A DNA stretch of 64,000 nt from Pterois miles (lineage: Eukaryota > Chordata > Actinopteri > Perciformes > Scorpaenidae): positions 547,001 to 611,000 of the forward strand of contig CAMQGK010000001.1 in the NCBI GenBank assembly GCA_947000775.1, written 5' to 3'. Of the stretch, positions 10,703-23,077 are shown one piece after another. The position numbers and the translations under genes were made by a program. Below the pieces are notes generated by a model. The model ran no database searches and was not told the origin of the DNA. It saw only the letters and a list, made by a program, of their open reading frames with translations. Numbering within the stretch: the stretch's first letter is position 1; each line of letters opens with the position of its first letter.

Positions 10703-13700
10703 ATGTCCAGTGAGCGTTTCGACTGCCATTACTGCAAAGACTCCCTGCTGGGGAAGAAGTACATAATGAAAGAAGACACGCAGTACTGCACTAAGTGCTA
10801 CGAGAACCTGTTCGCTAACAGCTGTGAGGGTTGCTCTTTGGCAATTGGCTGCAACTGCAAGGTAAGGAAGCACCACTGTTGGATGTCAGTAATGTCTAAA
10901 ATAAGAACAGATGTTATTTTTATGTATTTCAATCACATTTGACCTGAAAAAACACTCATTACTTCTACTAGATTTATTCTCACATGCACATTGTACATAA
11001 ATATCCTATTTCACAGAATATCCACCAGTGCAATAAATAAATAATGTGTTAAATATCAACAGGACTTGTCCTACAAGGATCGCCACTGGCACGAGCAGTG
11101 TTTCAAGTGTGCAAAGTGCGGCCGCTCTCTCGTCGAAAAGGCCTTTGCCGCCAAGGAGGATTTGCTGCTCTGCACTGAATGCTACGCCCATGACTACTCC
11201 TCCAAGTGCTCCACCTGCAAGAAAACCGTCATGCCAGGTATGTTGGGATGATGATGGTGATTGTGACTGTGATTGACAATACATGATCTACTGTCACATA
11301 TATTTACATTGCACATAATAATTGTAATAATAACCTTTAAAAAAAAACATAAATTCATAATTGAGATTGAAAGTTCATTTTCAACCTAGAAAACAGGTTG
11401 ACTTTTCTCTGAATGGTCCATTTAGTTAAACTGCCTGAGAAGCTGTTATCAGAAACTGTTTCAAAAAGAGCAGGCACTTTCCAAAAAAAAATACTTGAGA
11501 GGTGATTGGTTGAACCATCTGTCAATCAAACTTTCGCCGAAGCCAGCTGGGAGAAGAGCAAAATATTTTTGCCCTCAAGAAAAGCCTTCAGCGTTGTTCT
11601 TTGCTCTTGTTTCAATGAAGAAATGCTCTCCAGCTCTGATGCAACTGATGCTAAAGCAGCTACGCTAACCTCGTCAGGAGCCACCATTGTTGTTTTGAAT
11701 GAAAAGTCACCACTCCATGTCATCACACACACCTAAGCTACGCCCGTAGCTGCCACTAGCTCTTCACAGGACTGGACAGGATTACTTGAAACCTGACAAG
11801 ATTTTCATATGATATGCGATCCTGTGATTCTTGCATAATGTCTTGATGTTGCGAGAATCTGTGAGCTGCTGTGCAAGATAATCACGTAGTAGCTGTTTTG
11901 GTCCTTTTAATCAACCAGAAGTCTCTAAACTTAATTTTTCTTACTTGTGTTGCTTCACTTCGAGCATTCATCTTCATTAAATAAATAAAACTCTCATATT
12001 TGTCTCATATGTAAATATGAGGCTACAGCCAGCAGCAGTTAGCTTAGCTTAGCACAAAGACTGAAAACAGGAGGGAAGAGCTAGCATGGCTCTGTCCTAA
12101 GGTTAAAAAAAATCCACCTTCCAGCATCTCTAAAACTAATTTACTTAATTAATTTCTCATTTTTATACTTCCCAAAATGTCAGACTATATCTTTAATTAG
12201 AGTATGACCATATTAAATGATATGATTAAATATCTTGTGGACTAGACTGTGAGCTGGTTGGTTAAACCTCTGTTTAGACGTCATGGGTTTTAATGCTATT
12301 CTCAGTTTATTTATGTGGCATTTGGACAATTTACTTAAAGTTGGGATGTACTGTAAGTGGATTTGGGTTGACAAGAGATTCATATTGTTAATCCAGTATA
12401 TTTGGCTTGTTGTTCAGCCATCTTTGAATTTGCGAGTTCAACTTTGGTGAACTTTCACAGTAATATCGCCTCAGCAGGTGATGGTCACTTGTCTTGTGTG
12501 ACAGTGCCTTAATAGAAAAAAAGAAAATAAGAGTTGAGATTGAAAGTTCATTCTTGACTTTGAAAACAGTTGTTGATTATAAATAAAAACCTCACCACAG
12601 TCTATTTATTAAATTTTATCTAATTAAGAGTTTGGCAGGTGAGAGTTGTATAGGTAGAAATTTTCTGAGCACTTTGAAGACTTCATCCATGTTGGCTCAA
12701 AGGTTTGTATGCAAATGTTATATGGGCAGAAAATACCCATAAAAGTAATCAAAATGAAAATAGAAACACTTATAACACTAGACAGTGATGCAGTTTCCAA
12801 GATTATTAAGATTTCTCCCTATGGATAAAGCAGGACTATTTTGGGCTGCGGTGTGTTTCTGTGATAGAGGTACCATATGCTGACTAAGCTGCTCTTGTCC
12901 CCGGTGCCAGGATCCCGCAAAATGGAATACAAGGGGAACAGCTGGCATGAGACCTGCTTCCTGTGCCACCGCTGCCAGCAGCCAATAGGAACCAAGTCCT
13001 TCATCCCAAAAGACACCGGCTACTTCTGTGTGTCCTGCTTCGAGAAGCAGTTTGCCTACCAGTGCTGCGCTTGTAAGAAGGTAGGGTTACAGCTGAGTGC
13101 TTGACTGCTGCAGAAAATCCCCCTGACGCTGGTGTTTTAACATTACTCACATAACAGAAGGATGCACAGTGAGACAAATGTGTCTTTCACTCTCATCTTT
13201 GGTGTGTTTTTGTGTTACCTCTAGGCTATCACAACAGGTGGAGTGACCTACCAGGACAAGCCCTGGCACCGTGAGTGTTTCCTATGCATCAGCTGCAGAA
13301 AGCAGCTGTCGGGTCAGCGCTTCACCTCCAGGGAAAACTACCCCTACTGCCTTGAATGCTTCAGCAACCTGTATGCAAAGAAGTGCGTGGGCTGCACCAA
13401 GCCCATCACCAGTGAGTCACTGGCTGTGCTCGTTTTCATTCACTTGTGACACGCACGTACTCAAGGCCTTTATTTGCATTTGAGTAGGACCTGTCAGATT
13501 AACGTGGTGGAGATTTTGCATTTACCTGCACATTATGGTCATACACTGCTCTTTGTTTGATGTGAACAGGTCTGGCGGGGGCCAAGTACATCTCTTTTGA
13601 AGAGCGCCAGTGGCACAGCGAGTGTTTCACCTGCATCCAGTGCTCCATGTCACTGGTGGGACGCGGCTTCCTCACCCAGCGCGACAACATCATGTGCACC

Positions 13701-13721
13701 GACTGTGGCAGGGAGAAGTGA
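10703..13721 (+). CDS. fhl5: Four-and-a-half LIM domains protein (FHL5/FHL2 type)
   Basis: LIM-only adaptor protein. Family members shuttle between actin structures and the nucleus and act as transcriptional co-activators or scaffolds, chiefly in muscle and (for FHL5/ACT) germ cells. Five coding exons join in frame: 10703-10861, 11063-11237, 12911-13080, 13225-13411 and 13570-13721, all with GT-AG boundaries, giving 280 residues (FHL2 279, FHL5 284). The N-terminal half LIM (about 1-36) is followed by four LIM domains starting near residues 40, 101, 162 and 221. Each has the CxxC, HxxCF and CxxC/D zinc ligands, and hallmark blocks such as KDRHWHE, KMEYKG, QPIGTKSFIPKD and KYISFEERQWH are intact. 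Residue identity is closer to human FHL2, but human FHL5 evolves fast, and the fut9/col10a1/marcks neighbourhood points to FHL5. I name it fhl5 with reservation. Confidence 0.9.
11390..11760. repeat. Probable interspersed repeat in fhl intron 2
   Basis: The stretch around GTGATTGGTTGAACCATCTG and the following 200 bases resembles a common fish interspersed repeat. The open frames inside it have no domain. Evidence is family memory only; no second copy occurs in the window. Confidence 0.35.
12005..12190 (+). repeat. Dispersed repeat in fhl intron 2, inverted copy of 5205-5400
   Basis: It contains CAGCCAGCAGCAGTTAGC, TTAGCTTAGCACAAAG and ATGGCTCTGTCC, which match the reverse complement of 5205-5330. 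It lies wholly within fhl intron 2, between exons ending at 11237 and starting at 12911. Confidence 0.6.
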
Positions 13722-14275
13722 CCTTTCCACGACGGGGTCACAGGTTTATCCCAGTAACGAGAGCTCCTTGTTCTGACACTGATATTGTGTGCCCATGAAT
13801 ATTTCTTCTTCGCATGCCCGGTACATAAACAAACTCTGAATGTCAAATGCTTATTTTGGTGTTATAAATTAGACCATTATGTTCTCTCGCAATGCCCACA
13901 CACAGGAAAACTGTGACTGTGTCCATAAAGATAAATATGCATCTTTGCATGCAACTTAGGACACCATTGTGCCATTGTTGATGAATGTTTTCTTTGCTTA
14001 ATGAACTTAAAATTTTATTTTTTTTCTCCTCACAACCCTTCTATTTTTGACAAGGATAAAATTACAAAAATTAATGGATTAATCGATCAACATCTGCTTT
14101 GCAGTCTTATATGACCATAAACATATTTCCCTTTAATACAGGTCTGACTTTCATTACTCATATATTTCTTAGTATAGGCTACATGATTATGATTGCCAAG
14201 CTGAACGTATTAATGCTGCAAAACAAAAAAAGCATGATTTATGCTTCTCTCATGTGAAATACTTAGTGTTCCATT

Positions 14276-14281
14276 AATAAA
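14276..14281 (+). terminator. fhl5: Candidate fhl polyadenylation signal
   Basis: A canonical AATAAA lies about 555 bases after the fhl stop codon and about 670 bases before the next start codon. This is the best-placed signal for a compact 3' UTR. The interval 13722-14951 otherwise holds only AT-rich non-coding sequence, with the downstream gene's 5' UTR or promoter somewhere in its last few hundred bases. Confidence 0.5.
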
Positions 14282-14951
14282 TACCTTTCTATGTACATCG
14301 TGTCAAAATGCATTTCATTCTGCTCATCCTAATAGTCTTATTCTGCAGCGATGCATATAGAGGAGGAGTCTGCATATTGACTTTAGGGCAAACTTTTAGG
14401 GAAACTCCGAGTAACAAATATAGCTGTGATGGTAGGTTTGAAATCCACTTTTTTTTTTTTACGATTTAGACAATCATTGCCGTAAAATAAACTTGCCTCT
14501 TGACCTCATTGCACACAGCTCATTCACACTGTAAACAAACTGAGAGAGTGACCATATATGCTTTGATCAGCAGATAACTTGATCTTCTACTTGTCCATTA
14601 TCCACTAACCAAAGCCAAGAATACAAGCGACCGTAACTGTGGGCACCTCAAAATATCTGTCTTCCTCACCATACCTATTGTTTCCACAAAAGTTGGTTTT
14701 CTTGGCGAGGCCGTTGGATGAGTTGTGTAAGTGTCCTCACATGGCAGGATGCACGGCGTAAAAACGCTGACACAGGTTTCCTGTCACAATACAGTCACAT
14801 GGTGAAACTGCTTTTACATTTCATAAACTTGTGGAGGAATCAGAGAGAACAGCAGAGAGGTAGGGGCGTCTTATTTGCCATATTTCACACAGATTTATAG
14901 CTTTAATTCAGGCAGATACATATTGTATTTTACCTTTTTTAAATATCTGCA

Positions 14952-17900
14952 ATGGCTTTTAGAGCATTTACACAAACACACGTCTATGAAAAGCAAGCAG
15001 CCCCAAAAGAAAAGGACAAATCCAGCATCCAGTGCCTTGAGTGCTACGACCGAAACGTGTACATAGGGACCAAGGATGCAACAGTTCAGCATCTCATCCT
15101 TCCCAGCCGCACAGATGGAGACCTGAGTCCAGGCCAGAGCAAAATCAGAGACGGAAGGGTGAGAAAACTAGGCTCGGGCAACCATGTAACCCAACTGAGG
15201 GTAGTCCCACTTTTCAACCATCTGCTGGTCCTGTGGGACCGGAGCGTTACTGCCCTCAACATGTTCTCCTTAGAGCCCGTTCCCACCCTGAAGAAGATCC
15301 AGCATGTGTCTGCATTTGAGGTGTGCGACTCAGCCCGGCAGGCAGAAAGCGTGGAGATGGTGACTTCCTCCAGCCGCAGGAAGGTGATCCGGATCCACGT
15401 GGTGGGTGTGGACAAGTGGGACGTTGTAAAGGAAGTGCCTCTGCTCAAGGACCCTGTGGCACTGGCGGTAGACGGTGCCAGTGTATGTGTGGCCACCAGC
15501 GACAGGTATCTCCTCTATGATATCCAGACTGGGAACTGTGAGGAGCTTTTTCCTCACAATCACAGCCGACAGCGTGTCATTGTTACCTCAGTGGGACAAG
15601 GGGAATTTCTCCTGAACGGGCCTGAATCTTTGGGTAAGAGCTGCCAGTTTATGGTACGTGGTGTTCTACAGGCTGTTGAGCACATGTGATATTATATGCT
15701 TCCTTTACACTTAATCATCCCATATCACTCCTCCATGTATCCATCTAGCCAGGGGATATTTGTTTTGCCAAGATATCATTACTCCATCCTCATCCTTCAG
15801 GCATGTTTGTGATGAAGACAGGGATATGCCAGCGCCCTCCCCTGCAGTGGCCTCAGGAGGTGCTGGCAGCCGGAGTATGTTTCCCTTACATCCTAACCCT
15901 GCAGCCCCAAGTGCTGTCTGTCTACAGCATGGTAGATCAGCAGTGCAAACAGACTGTGAGTCTCAGCGGAGCGAAGGGTCTGCGCTCCACATCAGGTAAA
16001 CCGGGACGACATCAGTCCATCACCTAATCCTGGCAGACTGCAGACCGAAAAGGCAGTCCAACTGTGTTTTTGTTTTTAAAAGATGTCGCTGATTCAGTCA
16101 ACCATTCTTACACCTACTGTTCCTACTCATCGAGTGTTTCTGTAAACCCAAAACAAATCTCCCCCCAGATGGTGTGTTGGTGTTCACAGAAAGAGACATT
16201 TTCAGCCTGCGTCTGGTGCCACTCGAAGAGCAGATCCAGGCGCTTGTAAGGGACGAGAGGGTCGAGGAGGCCTTGTTGCTGCTGGATGGAGTTCAAGGCC
16301 AGACTCCACTTGACTCGTACGAGGTGAAATTCAATTTATAGACACACAATAGGACGCAAACACATCCCCGCTTTAAAATCTAGGTTTCTGACAAGTACGT
16401 TCTCCTTCTCAAGGGTTCCAAAAACACAATTTCTGAGGATAACCAAGTGTGAAACACACATTTATAGTATTCCACTTTTATTCTTTCCAACCTTCACCTA
16501 AGGGAAAAAATTACCAGCCCAACTATTATGATCTACAAATGCCACAGAAAATAAAATCTCACGGCAGTTTGTGAAATAGTCACAAAATTAAGTCTGTTTG
16601 ATTTGTGTACATAGTCACAAATTTCTCTTCGTCTTTGAACGACTTTCAACAACGTATTTTTGATGTGTTTTTATTTCTGGTCCAGTCTTTTCAAAGTAAA
16701 ACTACTTAGTTAGGTTTAGGAAAAGATTGCAGTTTGGGTTAAAATAACACTGAAAGTGTCGTAACTTAATTACGGAAGTTACAGTAATTGACAAATCAAC
16801 TTTAACTTTTGATTTCACATGAGACACAAATACTGGTGTTCTGGGTGAAAGTCTGCAGTTTTTTTACTCATCCATGCACTTTGAACTTCTCAGTTCACAA
16901 TTACTTGGATTACATATGAACTGATTTCATGCGGACCATCACAAAAAAAAAGTGAAATTCATGTCTATGTACACAACTCAGTTCATTCAATTTCGTGACT
17001 ATTTCACAAACTGCTGTGACTGGGCTGGATAGTGCTAATAAATATGCTGTTGTCAAAACAGGTACAGTGTTTTCCATGTACCCCATCTTAGCTCAGCCCA
17101 TTCTCAGTCCCTGGGTGTCAAATACCAACACTTTGTCACAGCCGTCGGCGTTCAGTACCGATACACAAGGTGCCCTTGAGCGTCACAATGAGGCGCGCCG
17201 GGCTTTCCATTAACTGCAATACAAACTCATCCCTGTCAATATTAAATGATCAGGGAAAGTGCTGTCGTGAGGTAGTTTAAAGAGCAAAAAGAGACACACC
17301 GGGTGGGCAGGAGGGGATGTAGATGACTCCAACAAGCACAAGAATTTCATCCAGGAGGCTGCTGTTTGTCTCCTGTGTATTTCACTTTAACATTACAGTC
17401 AGCTGTTTGTTCAAGTCCCGTGTTCACAACGTTCAGTGTCATTTTCATGTTCTTTTCTACACCTAATGATACTGTTTTTAATTCACAATATTAAGTACAT
17501 GTTTACTGTGATGGAAAAGTGTCACGAGTTGGGATGAGATTGCATTGCTTTATTTTACACTTTAGCATGCTGACATTCGCTAACTAGCACTTAAGACGAA
17601 GTACGACTGAGGCTGATGTAAATATAGGCTGCAGCTCATAAAACACAGTATTAGACAAATAGATTTTTTGATGTTTTAATGATTGGATGAAAAGTCAGGG
17701 ATCACCACAGTGATTACAGTTCATCCTGAGGGACGTCGATGTCTGAACCAAATTTCATGGCAGTCCACTCAAGAGTTGTTGAAATGTTTCACTCAAAACC
17801 ACAAATGACAACTTTATAGTGGCGCTAAAGAAAAAAAAAAAAAAAGAAGTCAGACGGTCACCAGAGTCAGCTGGGTTCATCCTCTAGGGAACATGAATTT

Positions 17901-20900
17901 CTGCACCAAATTTCATAGCAGTCCATTCAGCAGTTGTGAAATATTTCAGTCTGGATGAACATTTCTCTGTTAAATTTGTTGCACCACAAAAATCATAATA
18001 ATCATAATCATGAAATAAAATCAGAATCATAAAAAGCAGCATGGATAAACTATTATTCCTAAAAGCTAATTAAGCAAGTTTAGATTCCTGATATATTGTC
18101 CAAACAGAGTACAAGTCAACACTTTTTCTTTTTTAATTCGGGGGAATATTCATCCTAAACCTTGGACTCTCATACATGCTATATACCACTATATATACTG
18201 TACTTATTACATTTATTTATTGATGGACTATACATACTATATTCACCCCTTCACTCTGTATCTTTTATGTCTATATTTTTTGTTATTATTATGATTGTAA
18301 TTTTTATATCTATTAGTTTTGTTTATATATTTTTAGTTTTATTTCTATTTCCTTGATTTGGTTCTGCACTGTTACCTTTACCTCTCCTGTGTTTCATTCT
18401 GTTTGCTACTGTTGCTGCTTTGACACACTCGAATTTCCCTCCAGGGATTAGTAAAGGTTCATCTTATGTTATCTTATATTATCTTTAAAAAAACAACAAC
18501 ATACGATTAAGGTTTTAAAACTTGCATAGCTGTCACACACTTTAAATAACACCAAGCCCTATTTTCTCAGGTTCCCTTTTCTGCCTATTTTCTGCCTTTA
18601 TAAAGCATCGTTCATTGCTTCTATAATTTAACCATTTCATAGATTCGCACACCACTGATGTGTCGATGATTTGCATGCATTACAACCCCAGCTGGCATTG
18701 CATCATAGTGTTTGACATTAATATTTCATCAGTGTAGAACAGATTGAACCAGGCTGTCGAGGGGCAGACTGACTATATAGCTGCTATTGTAGGTGTGTTC
18801 CAGTTGGATGAATGCAACTGAGGAAAGCAGATGGTGTCTGAGATTTAGTGTAATCTGCGCCCCATCGCAGGTTACAGGTATAGAGGTGACATATTGATGA
18901 GTCAGTCCTGATAATTTATCTGGTTTTGTGTTGTTGTTTTTTTTTTTTTTTTTTTTTGAATATCTTCAAATGTGTCCTTGAGATTTGAGGACAGTAACAC
19001 AGTCTACTGCCTCAGTGATTCCAGCTCACATACTGGTGCTTTGAATATGTTCATGCATTGCGTGCCTGGTTTTTAATAGGTTTTGTTTACTGGCAGGAGC
19101 TGCAGAAGGCCATCACTTGCCTGGCTGGATTTGTTCATTTTTACCAGGAGGGTTTTTCTGAAGCCAGAGATCTATTCATGTGAGAGTAAAACCCCTTTCA
19201 CGACACTAAATAAATTTGCAATATATGAATTTTGTGTCTCTTTTCTGCTGAATTATACACTTAAGTCTAACATGAAACAATACCCATTACCCACTTGAAC
19301 AGTGCTGGTGAGCTGGACCCCAGAGAAATCATCCACCTCTACCCTGACATGCAGTCCTGCCTCAGTGAGGGCTTTAAATCCCAGTTTGATCAGGTAAACA
19401 GGGGCAAGGATCTCCAGGTGCTCTGCCAAGGCAACAACATGTTTCATCATTACCTGGCCTTCCTGGGAGATTTTCTCAGAGTAGTCAGGGGGACGGAGCA
19501 AGGCCTGAGGTCCAGTGAGGAGGTGGACTGCGCCCTCCTGAGGCTGTATGTAGAACTGGGAGACACTGAAAATCTGCAGCGGTTTGTGGCATCTCCCAAT
19601 GTGTGCAGGCTGGACCACTGTGTTCCTGTTTTGGAGCAACACAACAGGTGAAAATAAATGAGTATCTGTTGAATGTATGATTTGTAATTTAGCCTTGAAA
19701 GAAAAATATTTCTCTTTTTATTTACAGATTATTTGCATTAGGTTCCCTCTATCAAAGCCATGGAAAACACATCGATGCAATCCAGGTATCATTTCCCCCA
19801 TAATGCAACACATTTTATAAATAACTTTTGAGCTACTTACTTAAAAGTAGCATGTTTAATTCTTCCAGACTTGGGTGAAGATTGACGAGGGCTTCCACAC
19901 AGACTCCTCTTGCTCAGATGTATATGGACACATAGTGAGGACTCTCAGTCAACTCCAAGATAAAGGTGCTGTGTGGAAATTTGCAGATTGGACTCTTCAA
20001 AGAAACCAAGAGGTGCTTTTTTTCATGCTCTCAACTTGACTGCAGAGGGCAGAGTTGCACAAAACAATTGTGTTAGGGATATAAACACAGCATAATGCCA
20101 CCTAAATTGCTTTGTTTATAAGACAGTTACTGGGAATGAATAACAGTTTGTCTTTATTTGAAAAAGATAGGTGTGCAGATTTTCAACAGGCGTCCACCAG
20201 ATGATCGATTTGAGACACAAGCTGTCCTTGCCCTCTTGGAGAAGTACCCACGGGCGTTGCTTTTGTATCTTGAGTTCTTAATCTATGATTTAAACAGTGA
20301 GGTGGGTGCAGTAGCAGCTAGGTAGCTGCTACCTAATCTAATATCTCTGACTCCCTTATTAAATACACCAAGACATGATTGGTGTAATCTGTCCCCAGGA
20401 GGAGAGACATCATAACTGTCTGGCCCTGGCATATGTTACTGAGACGCTGCGAGAGGAAGAGGAAGCAGATTTGAGGAAGACCAGAGGGAAGTTGCAGCAG
20501 CTGCTGTGGGAATCCAAATTCTATGATGCCTCCACTGTATATGGTGTGTGGATGCCTTATGAGGAAAATAAATCGTGACTGAACTGTTACTAAATTATAT
20601 TCTTATTGCAGAGAGAGTCAAGTCAGCAGCCCTGCACGTAGAGAAAGCCATTCTCCTCGGTAGGACCGGTGAACACTCTCAGGCTCTGCAGGTGCTGGTT
20701 CATCAGGAGGGAGACCTCCAGGCTGCAGAGGCCTACTGCTGCAGGGCCGCCCAGGGCCGGGAACCACAGTTCAGGCACACCCTGCTGTTCACCCTGCTCC
20801 AACTCTACCTGAGCTCCGAGAATCTCACCAGTGCAGCCGTGGATCTGCTCAACAGCAACCCTCGGGTCTTTGCGGCAGAGAAGATCATCCAGCTCCTGCC

Positions 20901-21108
20901 TGATTCCTGGTCTGTTCAACTGGTCTCCCAGTTCTTAGTCACATCCCTCAGAGAGACTTGCCATCAGAGGCGGATGGCGAGGCTGCAAAAGGCTTTAGGC
21001 CAGGCAGAGCTCATGCGGTACAAAGTCATTTGGGTGAGTTTAACAACATAGTTCACTTTTTTTTTTTTTTGCTCCATGAACATTGTGTGTATGCCTGTTT
21101 TTATTCTG

Positions 21109-21167
<59 letters not shown>

Positions 21168-21313
21168 AGATGCAGGCCTCAAAAACAAAGTTCAGACTGG
21201 ACAAGGGGCAGAAGTGTAACGTTTGTCAGAGAGACCTTGCAGAGCCCCAGTTTGCCTGCAACCTCCATGGGGATCTGATACACACAAGCTGTACTGGCCT
21301 TTCCTCATTGTAA
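14952..21313 (+). CDS. tgfbrap1: TGFBRAP1/Vps3-like CORVET tethering subunit
   Basis: Homolog of TGF-beta receptor-associated protein 1, the metazoan Vps3 subunit of the CORVET complex that tethers early endosomes through Rab5. Eleven coding exons join in frame with GT-AG sites: 14952-15633, 15801-15995, 16169-16323, 19097-19179, 19303-19647, 19728-19785, 19869-20012, 20167-20301, 20399-20543, 20612-21033, 21170-21313. Together they give 835 residues (human TGFBRAP1 860). The N-terminal CNH/beta-propeller region (about 25-300) keeps LEPVPTLKKI, AVDGASVCVA and MVDQQCKQT. Then come the Vps39-1 region (RLVPLEEQIQALV, RVEEALLLL), clathrin-repeat helices, the Vps39-2 region (LLGRTGEHSQALQVLVHQ, AAVDLLN, QLLPDSWSVQL), and a C-terminal zinc-binding segment CNVCQRDL...HTSC. 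It is clearly diverged from human TGFBRAP1, so it may be the ohnolog rather than the one-to-one ortholog. Intron 3 is much the longest (2.8 kb) and full of repeats. Confidence 0.92.
17660..17990 (+). repeat. Interspersed repeat with an internal direct duplication
   Basis: Two half-copies are seen: GTTCATCCTGAGGGACGTCG with ACCAAATTTCATGGCAGTCC at about 17720-17770, and GTTCATCCTCTAGGGAACAT with ACCAAATTTCATAGCAGTCC at about 17876-17930. An A-run separates them. The text resembles a very common teleost interspersed repeat. It is non-coding. Confidence 0.6.
18431..18483 (+). mobile_element. LINE/SINE-type 3' tail with ATCTT repeats
   Basis: AATTTCCCTCCAGGGATTAG forms a small CCCT/AGGG hairpin and is followed by AGTAAAGGTTCATCTTATG-like repeats. 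The same tail architecture recurs at 28588-28632 (minus), 34215-34275, 35155-35211 (minus) and 43051-43136. It resembles the 3' end of L2/RTE-like non-LTR elements and the SINEs that use their machinery. Only the 3' end survives here. Confidence 0.6.
21111..21165 (+). repeat. (TC)n microsatellite forming a splice polypyrimidine tract
   Basis: About 27 TC units run directly into TACAG at 21165-21169, the acceptor of the last coding exon of the TGFBRAP1-like gene. The microsatellite therefore supplies the whole polypyrimidine tract of intron 10. Confidence 0.9.
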
Positions 21314-22665
21314 AGACACCAAAACAGCAATCTGTTGTTGGTTTATGCAAATATGTGCATCCTTGCACTCACAGAGAATCACATTCATCTCAAACTGGAT
21401 AAGTGCCTGCCTCCTACCCAATATTTTTCCTAGATTACAGTGCGTCCTCTACACAAACTCTGCACAAAGATTCAATTCATGGACCAGACACTTTCCCTAA
21501 TTAGAAAAAAAAAGAAAATACATTGTGTAAATAACTGGTTTCAAAAAGCAAAAGAGCAAGCAGTGCACTTTTTCAGGGCGGCATGTCTGAGCTATTTCCT
21601 AGAGACATTGTAGACAGCAATCACTTTAAAGTGGAGGACACTCAGGGACATATATTCACTGATCAGACAGTGGTGTTTAACATGGAAACCACCTGTGGTC
21701 AACCTGAAGACCAGAGGGAATCTGACCATCCTCCACGGCTGTATATATGCATCCCCGCCGTCATGGTTTCCACTGACTGTGTATATTTGTCTGCATAGAG
21801 CTGGAAATAGTAAGTCAACAACCGAGAGGCTGCACGTGAGAGACTTTTCTTTTTATTCAGCTTGTGTGCATTAATATACATTTATGACCCCCTAAAAAAG
21901 AAAATCACAATTACAGGCTTAAAAATGAAAAGCAAACAGGCTGAGGAAGTGCAGAGTTTGGGGTCATGTCTGTTAATTTTGCAAGCAACCAAATGACATG
22001 TCTGTGCTGTGTATGGAACATGAAATCAGGATCAGTTTTTACCAACATCTTCCCTATCATTTAGGGAATGTGACAGACGTGTACTCCAAATAATAACTCA
22101 CAAACTCCAGTGTACATGTACAGTATGGACCCTGAACACATCATTACGATGTAGCCCCATGAACAAAACGCCTGAACTTGGTCATTTTGCTGGACTGTTT
22201 GCAAGTTTTTGGCCTGGGGTGAGCAACTAATTACAGTGTACATAAACAGTGAATTATGAGCATGTTGGTAGAGATTATCTCTTTATGCCCTTGCCAATAT
22301 TTCTGCAGTTTTTCTTTTCTAATGAGGTTTTTGTGTGAATTTTCATTGTATTTCACTTTGAGTCTGATACTTGTGTTCACATAACTATGTTTCATAGGGT
22401 GCTGCCCTTTGAGATTATGACTAGGATTAGTGTAACAGAGAGAAATTAACTCCTTACTTTTGAGTGAAATGTGTCATTATTATTGATGGAGTGTGATATA
22501 CAGCTAATGAACTGTAAGGGAGATGCCTGTGTCCAATCACTGGGCTGCATCTGTTGGTGTTACACCAAAATCTGTGACCACAGCAAAGCCAGCAACATGA
22601 TGTCACCATTTCTGATTGCTGTTGTCAGTAAATGTGACCCCGCTGTAGCTATCTTTTGCTTTGCA
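21314..22665 (+). other. tgfbrap1: 3' UTR of the TGFBRAP1-like gene
   Basis: No competing gene is seen between the stop codon at 21313 and the AATAAA at 22666. The stretch is AT-rich, lacks recognised repeats, and is the expected site of a roughly 1.35-kb 3' UTR. Whether an earlier signal is used is unknown. Confidence 0.45.
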
Positions 22666-22671
22666 AATAAA
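22666..22671 (+). terminator. tgfbrap1: Candidate polyadenylation signal of the TGFBRAP1-like gene
   Basis: AATAAA followed by an A-run, about 190 bases before a microsatellite-rich tandem duplication and a new CpG promoter. Its position between two transcription units makes it a sensible end for the upstream gene. Confidence 0.4.
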
Positions 22672-22858
22672 AAAAAACCCAAAAACGTTAAAATACATTT
22701 ATGTTTTCTTGACGACAGCAGTCAGAAACGCTTCTCTGCAGTCACAGATTTTATTGTAACACCCTGAGGCAGCTGGAATGTCGCTGGGATGGTGGCAGTA
22801 ATGCACCAAATCCAGCCGCTGGCAAACCTCAGAGAAGAAGAAGAAGAAGAAGAAAAAC

Positions 22859-22860
22859 AG

Positions 22861-22907
<47 letters not shown>

Positions 22908-23042
22908 GTAGCATAAGAAGACGTAAAACAATAACTAGAAGAAGCATAATGATAATAATCATAAGAAGAAGAAGGAGACGATTCATAAGCAGCAGAAGAA
23001 GAAATCTCGCGAGAGCGCCTCTACTTGAAAGCATAGAAGTTT

Positions 23043-23077
<35 letters not shown>

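Larger units (their letters stand above)
16324..19096. other. Large repeat-bearing intron 3 of the TGFBRAP1-like gene
   Basis: It holds an interspersed repeat (17660-17990), a LINE-type 3' tail (18431-18483) and a poly-T run (18937-18958). An ORF of 72 residues near 16995 and one near 18162 are AT-rich with no domain. No additional coding exon is needed, since exons 3 and 4 join at phase 0 with conserved neighbours. Confidence 0.7.
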
